Source: Lewinellaceae bacterium
Lineage (GTDB): Bacteria > Bacteroidota > Bacteroidia > Chitinophagales > Saprospiraceae
Assembly: GCA_020636005.1 (NCBI GenBank)
Contig: JACJYR010000004.1
Location: 496,001-560,000 of the forward strand
Direction of reading: 5' to 3'
Length of the DNA stretch: 64,000 bases
Of this stretch, positions 41,947 to 51,730 are shown piece by piece; position 1 is the stretch's first letter; every line of letters begins with the position of its first letter. The position numbers and the translations under genes were made by a program. Below the pieces are notes generated by a model that searched no databases, was not told where the DNA came from, and was given only the letters and a program-made list of their open reading frames with translations.

Positions 41947-44900
41947 ATGTCCTACAAACTGCTCCTTTCCATTTGGATGGTCATGATTTTTGCTGCTACC
42001 AGCGGTACCCTTTTTGGCCAGCATGTCTCTCCTGCTTCCGTGTCTTCGGTGGTTGGCGCCAGAAAGACAGCACAGCCCACTTTCACAAAAGTCAACCTGT
42101 TTCAAAAACTCAACGCTACCTCGTCTCAAAGAGGGCTGGACCATCAGGTGAGCGAGGCGACTTTCCTTGAACTGGATCACGTGGCTACTCAAAAATTCCT
42201 GCAGGCAGCAGCCGGGGAAATCGAATTATCGTTGCCCTATCAAAATGGGACCATCGAACTGGAGCTTGTGGAGGTGGACATCCTCTCAGACGATTTTACC
42301 GTGGTCACCAGTTCATCCGGCGGGCAGCCCGTTGATTATACACCAGGCAAGTTTTACCGGGGTACCGTGAAAGGCAACCCGCATACTGTCGCCACGCTCA
42401 GTGTATTCAGTGATGAAGTGATGGGGATGGTTTCGCCAAATGACGAAGAGACCCTCGTTTTGGGCAGGCTCCAGGAACCCGGCAACCGCTCTGACTACAT
42501 TTTTTATTCAGATAAAAAATTGCTGGACAGCCCACCTTTCATTTGCGGCACCGAAACGCCCGACGACATAGGCAGCATTATAGCGGACTTCCGCAGGGCA
42601 GAACCTGGCCAGCGGGACCTACTGATGAACTGCGTCCGACAGTATTTGGAAGCTGATTATGCTTTGTACAACAACAAAGGAAGCGTCACAGCGACGGTCA
42701 ACTATTTAGCGGGCCTGTTTAACGAGGTCGCTACGCTGTATGCCAATGAATCCATCACGACCGCCCTGTCGCAGGTTTATGTATGGGTAACGCCCGATAG
42801 CTACTCCACTTCCAATTCCGGCACCGCCCTGAGCCAGTTCCGAACGGCCCGCAGCGTGTTCAACGGCGATTTGGCCATGCTGACTGCCCTTGGTGGCAAT
42901 AACATTGGCGGCATCGCCTACGTGGATGGACTTTGCAATGCTTCCTTAAGATATGGGTATGCAAATATCAATTCAACCTATAGTACAGTACCTACCTTTT
43001 CCTGGAGCGTACAGGTGGTGGCGCATGAAATGGGCCACAATTATGGCTCTCCGCATACCCATGCCTGTGCGTGGGGGCCTGGCAACAATCAACCCATAGA
43101 CTGCTGTGGGGCCAATGCCGGCTATCCGGAGCCCGGATGCACCACTTGCACCCTGCCCGATCCTGCGGGGGGCGGTACCATCATGAGCTATTGCCACCTG
43201 TCGGTGGTTGGCATCAATTTCAATAACGGCTTTGGCACCGAGCCGGGCGATTTGATCAGGGCCAAATACAACGCTGCCTCCTGTTTGTCAGCATGTTCTA
43301 CCGGAGGCTGTGTAGCACCTACCAACCTCAGCATCAGCAACATACAAACCAACCAGGCCACTTTTTCCTGGTCGGCTGTCAGTGGTGCCTCTTCCTACAA
43401 CGTGCAGGTAAAAACCAATTCAGGTTCAACGTGGAACACCTTTAATACAACATTTACGATCTTTACCATAACCGGGTTAACGGCAAGCCAGTCTTATAAT
43501 TTTCAAGTCGAAACCGTATGCCCTGCAGGAACATCGGGATATACTGCCGGTATGGCATTCACCACCACCGTCGCCTGCCCGCCAGCAGCCAGCAATACCC
43601 TGGCCAACCAAAACCCTGTGTGCAGCGGGTTCAATTTTACCTTGTCCCTCAGTACCAGCTATAGCACTGGCTACACTTTTCAATGGCAATCTTCACCGAA
43701 CGGGTCTTCCTATTCCAATATAGCGGGCGCCACCGCCGCTACGCTTTCAACCACCCAAGGCGCAGCTACCTGGTACCAATGCCTGATTACCTGCAGTTCA
43801 CAAACCACCATCTCCACACCCTTGCAGGTAGGGCTCGAAACCATTCCTGCCAATTGTTACTGTGTGCCGGCCACTACCACTTGCAGCGGATTTTCCCCTA
43901 ACCCAAACCTGCGGATCAACCAGGTCGTACTCGGCTCGTTGAACAATTCCAACAATGCCTGTTCCACCAATGGCTATGGGAACTACCTGACAGGGCAGCT
44001 TATCCCCGACCTGACCATCGGAAGCAGCAGTTTTATCACCATCAACTTTGGCGACTACCAGCAGCGGCAGACAGTTTTTGTGGATTTCAACCAGGATGGA
44101 GACTTTTCCGATGCCGGCGAATCGTTCAATGTGCCCTACTTTGCCACCTATTCCCAAACAGGAACTATCACTGTACCTCCGGGGGCTGCTACCGGTCAAA
44201 CACGTATGAGGGTGCGGAGCCGCTACTGGAATGACGGGGTGTATCCCTCCAGCCCCTGCACCGGTGGTTTCAGTGGCGAAACGGAGGATTATCTCGTTAA
44301 TATAGTCTCATGCACGGGCACTTGCTACAGCAAACCCCAGGCCTCCGTTTGCGACTATGGCAACGGCACCTATATGCGCATCACCAGGGTGCAACTATCA
44401 ACGCTTGACAACCAAAACAACTCCTGCGGAAACACAGGCGGCTACCAGGATTTCACCACCGGACAAACAGTTCCGCTGCTGACTGCAGGGTCCTCCTCAA
44501 CAATTTCAGTCTCCATTGGCACCTATGCCCAGCGCATTGCCGTGTTTGTGGATTTCAACCAAAACGGTTCTTTCAACGATGCCGGAGAAACCATCAATAT
44601 CCCTTATTCCCCCATCATCACACAGTCTGCTTCCATCCCGGTACCCGCAGATGCAGTATCCGGCCAGACCAGGATGCGGATCCGGAGCAGGAATGCCAAT
44701 GACAATGTGTACCCAACTGCCGAAGACGGCGGCTTTTATGGTGAAACCGAAGATTATATGGTCAACATCCAACCGCTGTTGCCCATAGAATTGATGGCGT
44801 TTAATGCCCTGGCCAACGAAAATGAAACGGTGACCCTGCAATGGGAAACAGCCAGCGAGCGGAACACCTCTTTTTTTACCGTACAAAGATCAAGGGACGG

Positions 44901-45333
44901 CCGGTCGTTCCACGACCTTGAAAACGTGGCAGCCGGTGGCAATACCATTTCAAAAAGGGCCTACGAAACCATTGACCCAACCCCTTTCAGCGGCACTAAT
45001 TATTATCGTTTAAAGACAGTGGATTTGGATGGGTCGGAAGGCTATTCGCCCATCGTCGAGGTGCAGGTAAGGGCAGATGGATTCGCCCTGCTGGAAATGT
45101 TCCCGAACCCCGCCATTGAAATCGTGAACGTTTGGTACCGGTCCGCCAAGGATGGGGCAGTCAGGTTTACCCTGGTGGACATAACTGGCAAAACAGTGCT
45201 TTCTTTTGAAAAAGCTTCCCTGAAAGGAGAAAACCTGGCAGAAATGCCCCTTGGTGCGCTGCAGGCGGGTATTTATACCCTGACCATCAACGACGGCACG
45301 GCGAGTTATACAAAGCGATTGGTTAAATATTAG
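41947..45333 (+). CDS. Secreted M12B-like zinc metalloprotease with FnIII, GEVED and T9SS tail
   Basis: This 1128-residue protein has a signal peptide (about residues 1-25) and a propeptide-like region. The metzincin domain carries HEMGHNYGSPH (zinc ligands H360, H364, H370; catalytic E361) and a Met-turn (TIMSYCH). A fibronectin type III domain follows (CVAPTNLSISNIQTNQATFSW, from about 457), then two GEVED domains (each ending GETEDYLVNI or GETEDYMVNI), and a C-terminal type-A T9SS sorting domain (MFPNPAIEIVNVW, then LQAGIYTLTI and KRLVKY). It should be exported by T9SS and digest extracellular protein. Confidence 0.92.
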   Translation: MSYKLLLSIWMVMIFAATSGTLFGQHVSPASVSSVVGARKTAQPTFTKVNLFQKLNATSSQRGLDHQVSEATFLELDHVATQKFLQAAAGEIELSLPYQNGTIELELVEVDILSDDFTVVTSSSGGQPVDYTPGKFYRGTVKGNPHTVATLSVFSDEVMGMVSPNDEETLVLGRLQEPGNRSDYIFYSDKKLLDSPPFICGTETPDDIGSIIADFRRAEPGQRDLLMNCVRQYLEADYALYNNKGSVTATVNYLAGLFNEVATLYANESITTALSQVYVWVTPDSYSTSNSGTALSQFRTARSVFNGDLAMLTALGGNNIGGIAYVDGLCNASLRYGYANINSTYSTVPTFSWSVQVVAHEMGHNYGSPHTHACAWGPGNNQPIDCCGANAGYPEPGCTTCTLPDPAGGGTIMSYCHLSVVGINFNNGFGTEPGDLIRAKYNAASCLSACSTGGCVAPTNLSISNIQTNQATFSWSAVSGASSYNVQVKTNSGSTWNTFNTTFTIFTITGLTASQSYNFQVETVCPAGTSGYTAGMAFTTTVACPPAASNTLANQNPVCSGFNFTLSLSTSYSTGYTFQWQSSPNGSSYSNIAGATAATLSTTQGAATWYQCLITCSSQTTISTPLQVGLETIPANCYCVPATTTCSGFSPNPNLRINQVVLGSLNNSNNACSTNGYGNYLTGQLIPDLTIGSSSFITINFGDYQQRQTVFVDFNQDGDFSDAGESFNVPYFATYSQTGTITVPPGAATGQTRMRVRSRYWNDGVYPSSPCTGGFSGETEDYLVNIVSCTGTCYSKPQASVCDYGNGTYMRITRVQLSTLDNQNNSCGNTGGYQDFTTGQTVPLLTAGSSSTISVSIGTYAQRIAVFVDFNQNGSFNDAGETINIPYSPIITQSASIPVPADAVSGQTRMRIRSRNANDNVYPTAEDGGFYGETEDYMVNIQPLLPIELMAFNALANENETVTLQWETASERNTSFFTVQRSRDGRSFHDLENVAAGGNTISKRAYETIDPTPFSGTNYYRLKTVDLDGSEGYSPIVEVQVRADGFALLEMFPNPAIEIVNVWYRSAKDGAVRFTLVDITGKTVLSFEKASLKGENLAEMPLGALQAGIYTLTINDGTASYTKRLVKY

Positions 45334-45437
45334 ACTTTGGGGAAATTGGGAAATCAAAACATTGAGTTCCGATTGCTAATTTTCCCAATTTCTTACTTCC
45401 CTCAGCTATCACAGCCAGGTTGTTTTCCGCAACACGG

Positions 45438-48400
45438 TCAGCCAACTTCCACGACCGCATCCCCCTGCTCCACCATAGTTTTTTCCTGCAGGAAGACCCG
45501 CTTTACCTCCCCGGATACCGGGGAGTTTACCGTGCTTTCCATTTTCATGGCCTCAATGGTAAACAGCGGTTGGTTGGCCGCCACCTTATCGCCTTTTTTC
45601 ACCAAAATACTGCCGAGGTTGCCCTGTAGGGGTGCCCCGATTTCTCCCTCCCTTTCGGCCTTTTTATTTTTGGGAACCAAGGAAACCACCTTGTTATCCT
45701 TCACCCTGATGGAGCGGGTAGTGCCGTTGTAGCGGAAAAAAACTATGACATACCCCTCGGGATCCGGTTCGGTTTTGTTCAGGTACTGCACCAACAGGGT
45801 TTTCCCTTCGGCAATTTCCACCAGTACTTCCTCATTGGGCGGAAGGCCGTAAAAAAACAGGCGGGTCGGCATCCGGCTGACATCGCCGTATTGTTTGAAG
45901 TATTCAGCGTAGTCCCTGAACACCTTGGGGTACATTTTAAAGGACAGGAAATCGTGCATGTCTGCATTGCGGCCAAATTCTTCCTGAAATTCGGGAAACT
46001 CCTTATCGAAATCCACCGGCGGCAGGTGCTCATTGGCCGACCCTTCCATCGGCTCCTCGTCCTTGAGCACCGTTTTTACCAACCAGGCTGGAAAACCGCC
46101 CTCCACCTTCCCCAATTCGCCCCGCAGCAGGGATTTCAAGCTATCGGGGAATGACAGGTTTTGGCCCCGCTCCCGGATGTCTTCCGGTGTCAGGTTATTG
46201 GCCGTCATAAACATAGCGAGATCCCCCACCACTTTTGAGCTGGGCGTCACTTTTACGATGTCGCCCAACAGGAAGTTGGCATGGCGGTAGTTTTCCTTTA
46301 TCTTTTCAAACTTATCTTCCAGGCCCAGCGAACGTGCCTGTGGCCGCAGGTTGGTGTATTGCCCGCCGGGGATCTCGTGCTGATACACTTCGGCGGTGCC
46401 AGCCCGTAATTCGCTCTCAAAAGGATAATAGGTTTCCCGCACGGTTTCCCAATAATTGGAAAAGGCGTTCAGGCTCGCCAGGTCTATCGGGTTCTCCCGT
46501 GGGTGCCCTTCGAGTGCGCTGACCAGGGAATTGAAATTGGGCTGGGAGGTCAGGCCTGACATGCTGGCCAGCGCTACGTCCACCACGTCCACGCCTGCCT
46601 CGATGGCCCTCATCAGGGTGGTGGATTGGATGCCTGCCGTGTCGTGCGTGTGCAGGTGGATGGGCAGGTCAACATGGTTGCGCAAAGCCTTGATCAGCAC
46701 CTCGGCCCCTTTGGGTTTCAGCAATCCCGCCATGTCCTTGATTGCCAGGATGTGCGCCCCGGCATCTTCCAGCCTTTTGGCCAGATCGAGGTAGTATTCG
46801 AGGTGGTATTTTGGGCGGCTGGGATCGAGCACATCGCCCGTATAGCAAATACATGCCTCGGCGAGGGCTCCTGTACGCTCCCTGACCGTTTGGATGCTGG
46901 TAAGCATGGAAGGCACATAGTTGAGGCTGTCGAAAATGCGGAAAATATCGATGCCTGTTTCAGCCGCTTGTTCCACAAATTTTATGATCAGGTTGTCGGG
47001 GTAGGCCGTATATCCAACGGCATTGGTGCCGCGCAAAAGCATCTGGAGAAGGGTGTTGGGGATGGCTTTTCGCAACCAGCCCAGCCGTTTCCAGGGGCAT
47101 TCGTGCAAAAAGCGCAGCGAAACATCGAAAGTGGCACCGCCCCAAACTTCCATGCTGAAGACTTCGTGGCCATGCGCCCTGGCAAAACTTTCAGCCACCT
47201 GCATCATGTCGTAGGTGCGCACCCTTGTGGCGAGCAGCGACTGGTGGGCGTCCCGGAAAGTGGTGTCGGTAAAATGGATCCGCCGCCTGCTTTTCAGCCA
47301 TTTCGAAAAGTCGTCGGGACCCAGTTTCTCCAGCATTTGCTTGGTACCGGGTTTGCAATCGTTGAGTTCGGGTTTGGAAGCAGGATCAATGGGCACGTCA
47401 GGGACAAAAGCTCTGCGCAGCTTTTTGTTTTTGTCCACAAAAGGCACATCGGAATTTCCGTTCACCATGACTTCGGCCAGGTAGCGCAGGATTTTGGTGC
47501 CCCGGTCGCGGCGGATGGGCATTTTGAGCAGTCCGGGATGCTCGTCAATGAAGTTGACGTGCGCCTTACCGGCCAGGAAATCAGGGTCACTTAGCAGATT
47601 GGCCAGGAAACCGGTGTTGGTTTCCAGGCCCCTGATGCGGAATTCGTTCAAGGCCCTGGTCAACCTTTCGCAAGCACCCTTGAAATTTTGCCCCCAAGCG
47701 GTCACTTTGACAAGCAGGCTGTCAAAAAATGGGGAGATATGGGCACCGGAAAAGCCATTGCCCCCATCGAGGCGGATGCCGAAGCCTGCCGGGCTGCGGT
47801 AGGCAATGATGGTTCCATAATCTGGCTTGAAATTGTCCGCTGGTTTCTCCGTAGTAATACGGCACTGGATGGCAAAGCCCTGGCAGGTGATGTCCTTCTG
47901 GCGGCCAATGCGCAACTCCTCGTCGCTTAGCCTCATGCCCTGTGCTATCAGTATCTGGGAACGCACCAGGTCAATGCCGGTCACTTCTTCGGTAACCGTA
48001 TGCTCCACCTGGATGCGGGGATTCACTTCTATAAAAAAAACGTTTTCGTCCTTGTCCACCAGGAATTCTACGGTGCCGGCGTTGTTGTATTTTACCTGCT
48101 TCGCAATGCTGAGCGCATAGTCATACAGCTTTTCCCTGGTTTCGTTTTTCAGGCTCAGGCTGGGGGCGATTTCCACTACTTTCTGAAAACGACGCTGTAC
48201 AGAGCAGTCCCGTTCGAAGAGGTGCACGATTTTGCCGTAGTTGTCGCCGAGTATCTGCACTTCAATATGCTTGGGCCGTTCCACGAATTTTTCTAAAAAA
48301 ACAGTGTCGTTGCCGAAGGCTGTACCCGCTTCCTTCCGGGCTTCCCGGTAGTTGTTGAGCAAGTCGTCTTTCGACCGGCAAACCCTCATGCCACGGCCAC

Positions 48401-48911
48401 CTCCCCCGGCGGCAGCTTTAAAGATGACGGGATAGCCTATTTTATTGGCCCATTCTACGACTTCATCCTCTGAGCCGAATTCACCGCTGCCAGGAATCAG
48501 CGGCACCTGCGCCTCTGCTGCCACTTTTTTTGCGGCCATCTTATCGCCCAGTGCTTCCATAACCGCAGGGCGGGGGCCGATGAACGTTATTCCCTCTTTG
48601 GCACATCGCCTGGCAAATTCAACATTCTCGGAAAGGAAACCATAGCCGGGGTGAATGGCATCCACACCATGCCGTTTAGCCACCCGTATGATTTCATCTA
48701 TGTCGAGGTAGGGTTTCAAAGGATCGTTGTCCGCCCCTATCTGGTAGGCCTCGTCCGCTTTGATCCGGTGAATGGAAAAGCGGTCTTCATAGGTATAGAC
48801 CGCCACGGTCGCAATGCCCAGTTCGCTGGCGGCCCGGAAGACCCTGATGGCAATTTCGCTGCGATTGGCAACCAAGAGTTTTTTAAAGGGGCGCAGAGGT
48901 TGATTTTTCAT
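45438..48911 (-). CDS. pyc: Pyruvate carboxylase
   Basis: This 1157-residue single-chain enzyme is of normal length. The N-terminal biotin carboxylase domain (KKLLVANRSEIAIRVFRAA, AAAGGGGRGMR, FIEVNPRIQVEHTVTEE) is followed by a carboxyltransferase domain (TFRDAHQSLLATRVRT, about residue 555 on, with the metal site HLHTHDTAG) and a C-terminal biotin carrier domain (TIEAMKMES, biotinyl Lys1123). It makes oxaloacetate from pyruvate and bicarbonate, refilling the TCA cycle. It is monocistronic in this window. Confidence 0.96.
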   Translation of the reverse strand: MKNQPLRPFKKLLVANRSEIAIRVFRAASELGIATVAVYTYEDRFSIHRIKADEAYQIGADNDPLKPYLDIDEIIRVAKRHGVDAIHPGYGFLSENVEFARRCAKEGITFIGPRPAVMEALGDKMAAKKVAAEAQVPLIPGSGEFGSEDEVVEWANKIGYPVIFKAAAGGGGRGMRVCRSKDDLLNNYREARKEAGTAFGNDTVFLEKFVERPKHIEVQILGDNYGKIVHLFERDCSVQRRFQKVVEIAPSLSLKNETREKLYDYALSIAKQVKYNNAGTVEFLVDKDENVFFIEVNPRIQVEHTVTEEVTGIDLVRSQILIAQGMRLSDEELRIGRQKDITCQGFAIQCRITTEKPADNFKPDYGTIIAYRSPAGFGIRLDGGNGFSGAHISPFFDSLLVKVTAWGQNFKGACERLTRALNEFRIRGLETNTGFLANLLSDPDFLAGKAHVNFIDEHPGLLKMPIRRDRGTKILRYLAEVMVNGNSDVPFVDKNKKLRRAFVPDVPIDPASKPELNDCKPGTKQMLEKLGPDDFSKWLKSRRRIHFTDTTFRDAHQSLLATRVRTYDMMQVAESFARAHGHEVFSMEVWGGATFDVSLRFLHECPWKRLGWLRKAIPNTLLQMLLRGTNAVGYTAYPDNLIIKFVEQAAETGIDIFRIFDSLNYVPSMLTSIQTVRERTGALAEACICYTGDVLDPSRPKYHLEYYLDLAKRLEDAGAHILAIKDMAGLLKPKGAEVLIKALRNHVDLPIHLHTHDTAGIQSTTLMRAIEAGVDVVDVALASMSGLTSQPNFNSLVSALEGHPRENPIDLASLNAFSNYWETVRETYYPFESELRAGTAEVYQHEIPGGQYTNLRPQARSLGLEDKFEKIKENYRHANFLLGDIVKVTPSSKVVGDLAMFMTANNLTPEDIRERGQNLSFPDSLKSLLRGELGKVEGGFPAWLVKTVLKDEEPMEGSANEHLPPVDFDKEFPEFQEEFGRNADMHDFLSFKMYPKVFRDYAEYFKQYGDVSRMPTRLFFYGLPPNEEVLVEIAEGKTLLVQYLNKTEPDPEGYVIVFFRYNGTTRSIRVKDNKVVSLVPKNKKAEREGEIGAPLQGNLGSILVKKGDKVAANQPLFTIEAMKMESTVNSPVSGEVKRVFLQEKTMVEQGDAVVEVG

Positions 48912-49114
48912 TTGATAATGTCTTTTTTGAAACGAATGTTATTTATCGTGCTGACCACAAAAGCCAAAGAAGGGCAGTGTTGATGGATGATCCCTGATCA
49001 GGCTCCAGAAAAGGGAACCTTGCAAACATATCATTTTTTTACTCAACAGCTAAGCAGCGTGCTTTAAGTAACAAGTGAATAATAGCCTGTTATTTTATAC
49101 TTCTCAAACCACTT

Positions 49115-49165
49115 CGATGAAATAGTTTTTTAAAAATGAAAAGGTCATTATTTTTCCTTCGTTCC
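49115..49165 (+). repeat. Internally deleted copy of the dispersed element
   Basis: Its ends match copy C (CGATGAAATA at the left; ATTATTTTTCCTTCGTTCC at the right, one mismatch), and GTTTTTTAAAAAT lies between. The CCAGTACTGG core and half of the hairpin are missing. Confidence 0.55.
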
Positions 49166-49286
49166 CAAGGTAAAAAACCTGCTGCGAAGGGTTACCTTTG
49201 GTGGATTGGGGGCATAAAGTTTAAGAAAACGGAACCGCAATAAAACAATGTCGCTCATGTTCTCCTTGTACAGAAAAGGACTGTGG

Positions 49287-49321
49287 AAGTGACGGGGTGA
49301 TTTCGAGTCACCCCTTCACTT
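49287..49321. repeat. Strong stem-loop, possible 3' end of a small RNA
   Basis: A 14-bp stem with one mismatch (AAGTGACGGGGTGA with TCACCCCTTCACTT) closes a 7-base loop. It lies about 80 bases after the expected start of a TACCTTTG promoter box at 49193-49200. There is no T-run, so termination is unproven. Confidence 0.5.
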
Positions 49322-49596
49322 AACGGTACATCAGCATTGACAGAACATGAGTAAATAATGCAGGACGTAAGTGTTTGTTGGTAATGATTGGCCTGTTCTT
49401 TGAAAAGGGGATTCGAAACTTTCCAAATTCCCTGCCTGCAAGCATCCCCGCAACAAAATACATCAGAGACCGTAACCTGAAATCAGTTATCTTTGGCGCA
49501 AAATTAAACCCAGCGCTGTAATAAACTGTTATAGGGCCACGTTTTGCCAATAAGTGAAAAACTCAATTTCTAAACATATCCTAAAAAAATTTTGCA

Positions 49597-49737
49597 ATGA
49601 AAAATAGCACCCTGAAGCAAGCTATCGTACTCGTCGTTTTCTGCGCCCTCGCAGCCTCTTTTTCTTCTTGCAATAAAGGCTACGGCTGCCCGACCAACTT
49701 TAAAGCAGTAAAAGCAGTCGTCAGCTTGGTTAAATAA
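49597..49737 (+). CDS. 46-residue small lipoprotein
   Basis: This very short gene reads MKNSTLKQAIVLVVF, then CALAASFSSC (lipobox, Cys25), then a mature tail of only 22 residues: CNKGYGCPTNFKAVKAVVSL plus two more. A basic start, hydrophobic core and SFSSC cleavage site are all in place, and a -7 box lies about 100 bases upstream. The mature peptide has two Cys. It may be a surface-anchored micro-lipoprotein. It precedes ytxJ by 76 bases on the same strand. Confidence 0.65.
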   Translation: MKNSTLKQAIVLVVFCALAASFSSCNKGYGCPTNFKAVKAVVSLVK

Positions 49738-49813
49738 ATGCTTCCCTCACAATTGGCCGTTGTTTGGCAACCCTCAAACAACGGCCAACCTGTTACTTCC
49801 CATTACAAATATC

Positions 49814-50173
49814 ATGACCTGGAATCCGCTCGATTCACTTACCCAAGTTGATCATATCGTCCAACGCTCTTATGAGGTCCCTTGCCTTGTCTTTAAACAC
49901 AGTACCCGTTGCAGCATCAGCTTCATGGCAAAGATGAGATTGGAAAGTAACTGGGGCTTTTCCGCCGACCAGCTTGAACCCTATTTCCTCGACCTGATTG
50001 CCTTTCGTACTATTTCAAACGAAATGGCGGATCGGTTTTCTGTACACCACGAATCACCTCAGATATTGCTGATAAAGGATGGGGAATGTATCCTGGATGC
50101 CTCCCACATGGACATCAGTGTGGATGAAATACAGTCAGTTTTACCAACTGTTCTACCGCACCATCCAAATTGA
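49814..50173 (+). CDS. ytxJ: Monothiol bacilliredoxin YtxJ
   Basis: This 119-residue thioredoxin-fold protein contains PCLVFKHSTRCSISFMAKMR (single active Cys), then PYFLDLIAFRTISNEMADRF and HESPQILLIKDGECILDASH. This matches the bacillithiol-system protein YtxJ, which removes bacillithiol from oxidised protein thiols. Upstream in-frame codons from 49760 lack family similarity, so ATG 49814 is chosen. It implies that the organism uses bacillithiol, as other Bacteroidota do. Confidence 0.9.
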   Translation: MTWNPLDSLTQVDHIVQRSYEVPCLVFKHSTRCSISFMAKMRLESNWGFSADQLEPYFLDLIAFRTISNEMADRFSVHHESPQILLIKDGECILDASHMDISVDEIQSVLPTVLPHHPN

Positions 50174-50271
50174 TCAAGCATGAAAAAAATAACTGCGCCT
50201 TTTAAATTCGGCACCCTTTGGTGAAAGATTTTTAAGCAAAAAACTCCTGCTGGGTTATTTCAAGTTCCTGT

Positions 50272-51675
50272 TCACGGGTTCGCTATCACGCCCAATTTCC
50301 GCTCGTTTTTCCAATAACCCCTCGTAAAGTCGGGAAACTTCACGGGGACACTCCCTAGCTGTACCGACAACTCCGACAACGGTGTCACTACCGACCAGGA
50401 TGCGCCATCGTACACATCCATATCAAGTGGAACCCCTTTGTTGAGGCAATCAATCAAGCGCCAGAGCATCACGAAGTCCATGCCACCGTGACCCCCATTT
50501 TTGGCGGCTTCGGCCTCCAGTTTTTTCCAAAGTGGGTGTGCGTAGCGCTCTTTGAATTCTTTGTATTCCTCCTCTTTCAAAAAGCCGTGTCCATGCCCGC
50601 CCACAGACAATTGGCTGGGATAGCCTTTGTGAAAAGCCTTTGTCCCGGCCAGCATGTTGATGCGGTTGTAGGGCCGGCCCGTCACCACATCGTGCTGCAG
50701 GAGGATGCTCCGCCCCCGGTTCGTTTTTATCAGAGTATTGTTCATATCGCCGTGGCGGTAGCCGGTTTTGTTGTAAAACTCATTATCGGCCTCCACTGTC
50801 CTTGAATATTCATCCAGTCCCGCCTGGAGGGAACTCATGGAAACCAAGTAATCAAAACGGTCGCCGTGGTCAATGCCCATGTATTGCGCCACCGGGCCGA
50901 GGCCATGTGTGGGGTACAGGTTGCCATCACGGGCTTCGTTGTGGCGGATGCGCCACATATTATAGTAGTAGGTTTTGCTGAAAAGGAGTTCCCGCAGATC
51001 GTGGATGTAGGCGCACTCGGCGTAGGTGAGTGTGCCAAACACGCCGCTTTCCGCCATGTTGAGCAGCCAGAGTTCCTCCTCGCCGTAGCAGACGTTTTCC
51101 AGCATCATGCAGTTGCGCTGCATTTCTTCGGCGGTGTTCACCAGTTTCCAACAGTCTTCGATGGTGTAGGCGGCAGGGACTTCCATTGCCACGTGCTTTC
51201 CTTGCTGCAGGGCATAAATGGCCATCGGCACATGGTCTTCCCAAGGCGTGGCGATGGTGACCAAATCAATATCGTCCCGTTGGCAAAGCTCCTTCCATGC
51301 GTCCGGTTTTCCCGTGTAAACTGCTGGTTGCTGCCCGCCGTTTTCTTTCAAAAATGCCTTGCTTTTTTCAGCAATTTCGGCCCTCACATCGCAGATGGCC
51401 ACGATTTTGGCTTTTTCCTGGCCAACGGCATTTATCAGGCGGACATGCTCCTCGCCCCTGTTCCCCAGGCCAATGGTGCCAACACGAACCTGTTTGATGG
51501 GCGGCACTTTTAAGCCAAAAACTGGTTTGCCAACAGCGGGTTGCGGTGTGGCAGCCGCCCCGATGAGTTCATCATGGCTGGCTTTTGAAAAAATATTGCC
51601 ACCGGGCAGCCCGACAAGGGCAGCAAGGGCAGCGGTGTTTTTTATGAAATGGCGGCGATTGAAGTTGTCCTTCAT
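50272..51675 (-). CDS. Gfo/Idh/MocA family protein, GH109-like glycosidase
   Basis: This 467-residue protein has a Tat-like leader (FNRRHFIKNTAALAALVG) and a Rossmann NAD site (GTIGLGNRGEEHV). It carries the GH109 hallmark stretch: TPWEDHVPMAIYALQQGKH, EVPAAYTIEDCWKLVNTAEE, MMLENVCYGEEE, YIHDLREL, GNLYPTHGLGP and YLVSMSS. GH109 enzymes cleave alpha-N-acetylgalactosamine by an NAD-dependent redox mechanism. It follows a GH29 fucosidase by 55 bases in the same direction, so together they could strip fucosylated, GalNAc-bearing (mucin- or blood-group-A-like) glycans. Activity on GalNAc is inferred, not shown. Confidence 0.85.
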   Translation of the reverse strand: MKDNFNRRHFIKNTAALAALVGLPGGNIFSKASHDELIGAAATPQPAVGKPVFGLKVPPIKQVRVGTIGLGNRGEEHVRLINAVGQEKAKIVAICDVRAEIAEKSKAFLKENGGQQPAVYTGKPDAWKELCQRDDIDLVTIATPWEDHVPMAIYALQQGKHVAMEVPAAYTIEDCWKLVNTAEEMQRNCMMLENVCYGEEELWLLNMAESGVFGTLTYAECAYIHDLRELLFSKTYYYNMWRIRHNEARDGNLYPTHGLGPVAQYMGIDHGDRFDYLVSMSSLQAGLDEYSRTVEADNEFYNKTGYRHGDMNNTLIKTNRGRSILLQHDVVTGRPYNRINMLAGTKAFHKGYPSQLSVGGHGHGFLKEEEYKEFKERYAHPLWKKLEAEAAKNGGHGGMDFVMLWRLIDCLNKGVPLDMDVYDGASWSVVTPLSELSVQLGSVPVKFPDFTRGYWKNERKLGVIANP

Positions 51676-51730
51676 TTTCTTGAATTAAAATCGAGTCTGT
51701 TTCAGGCTGTAAATGATGTCAAAATAAAGT

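Larger units (their letters stand above)
48912..49596. other. Intergenic region with hairpin, two -7 boxes and a decayed repeat
   Basis: About 685 bases lie between divergent genes. It contains a shortened copy of the dispersed element (49115-49165), a -7 box TACCTTTG at 49193-49200, a strong hairpin at 49287-49321 and another -7 box TATCTTTG at 49488-49495 that probably serves the small lipoprotein gene. No coding sequence was recognised. Confidence 0.5.

Noticed and set aside
46626..47594. 322-codon + strand frame inside pyruvate carboxylase
   Set aside because: Shadow of a well-conserved gene on the other strand.
49320..49550. 76-codon minus-strand frame in the pyc-ytxJ gap
   Set aside because: Composition is not protein-like, there is no family resemblance, and it overlaps a hairpin and the probable promoter region.
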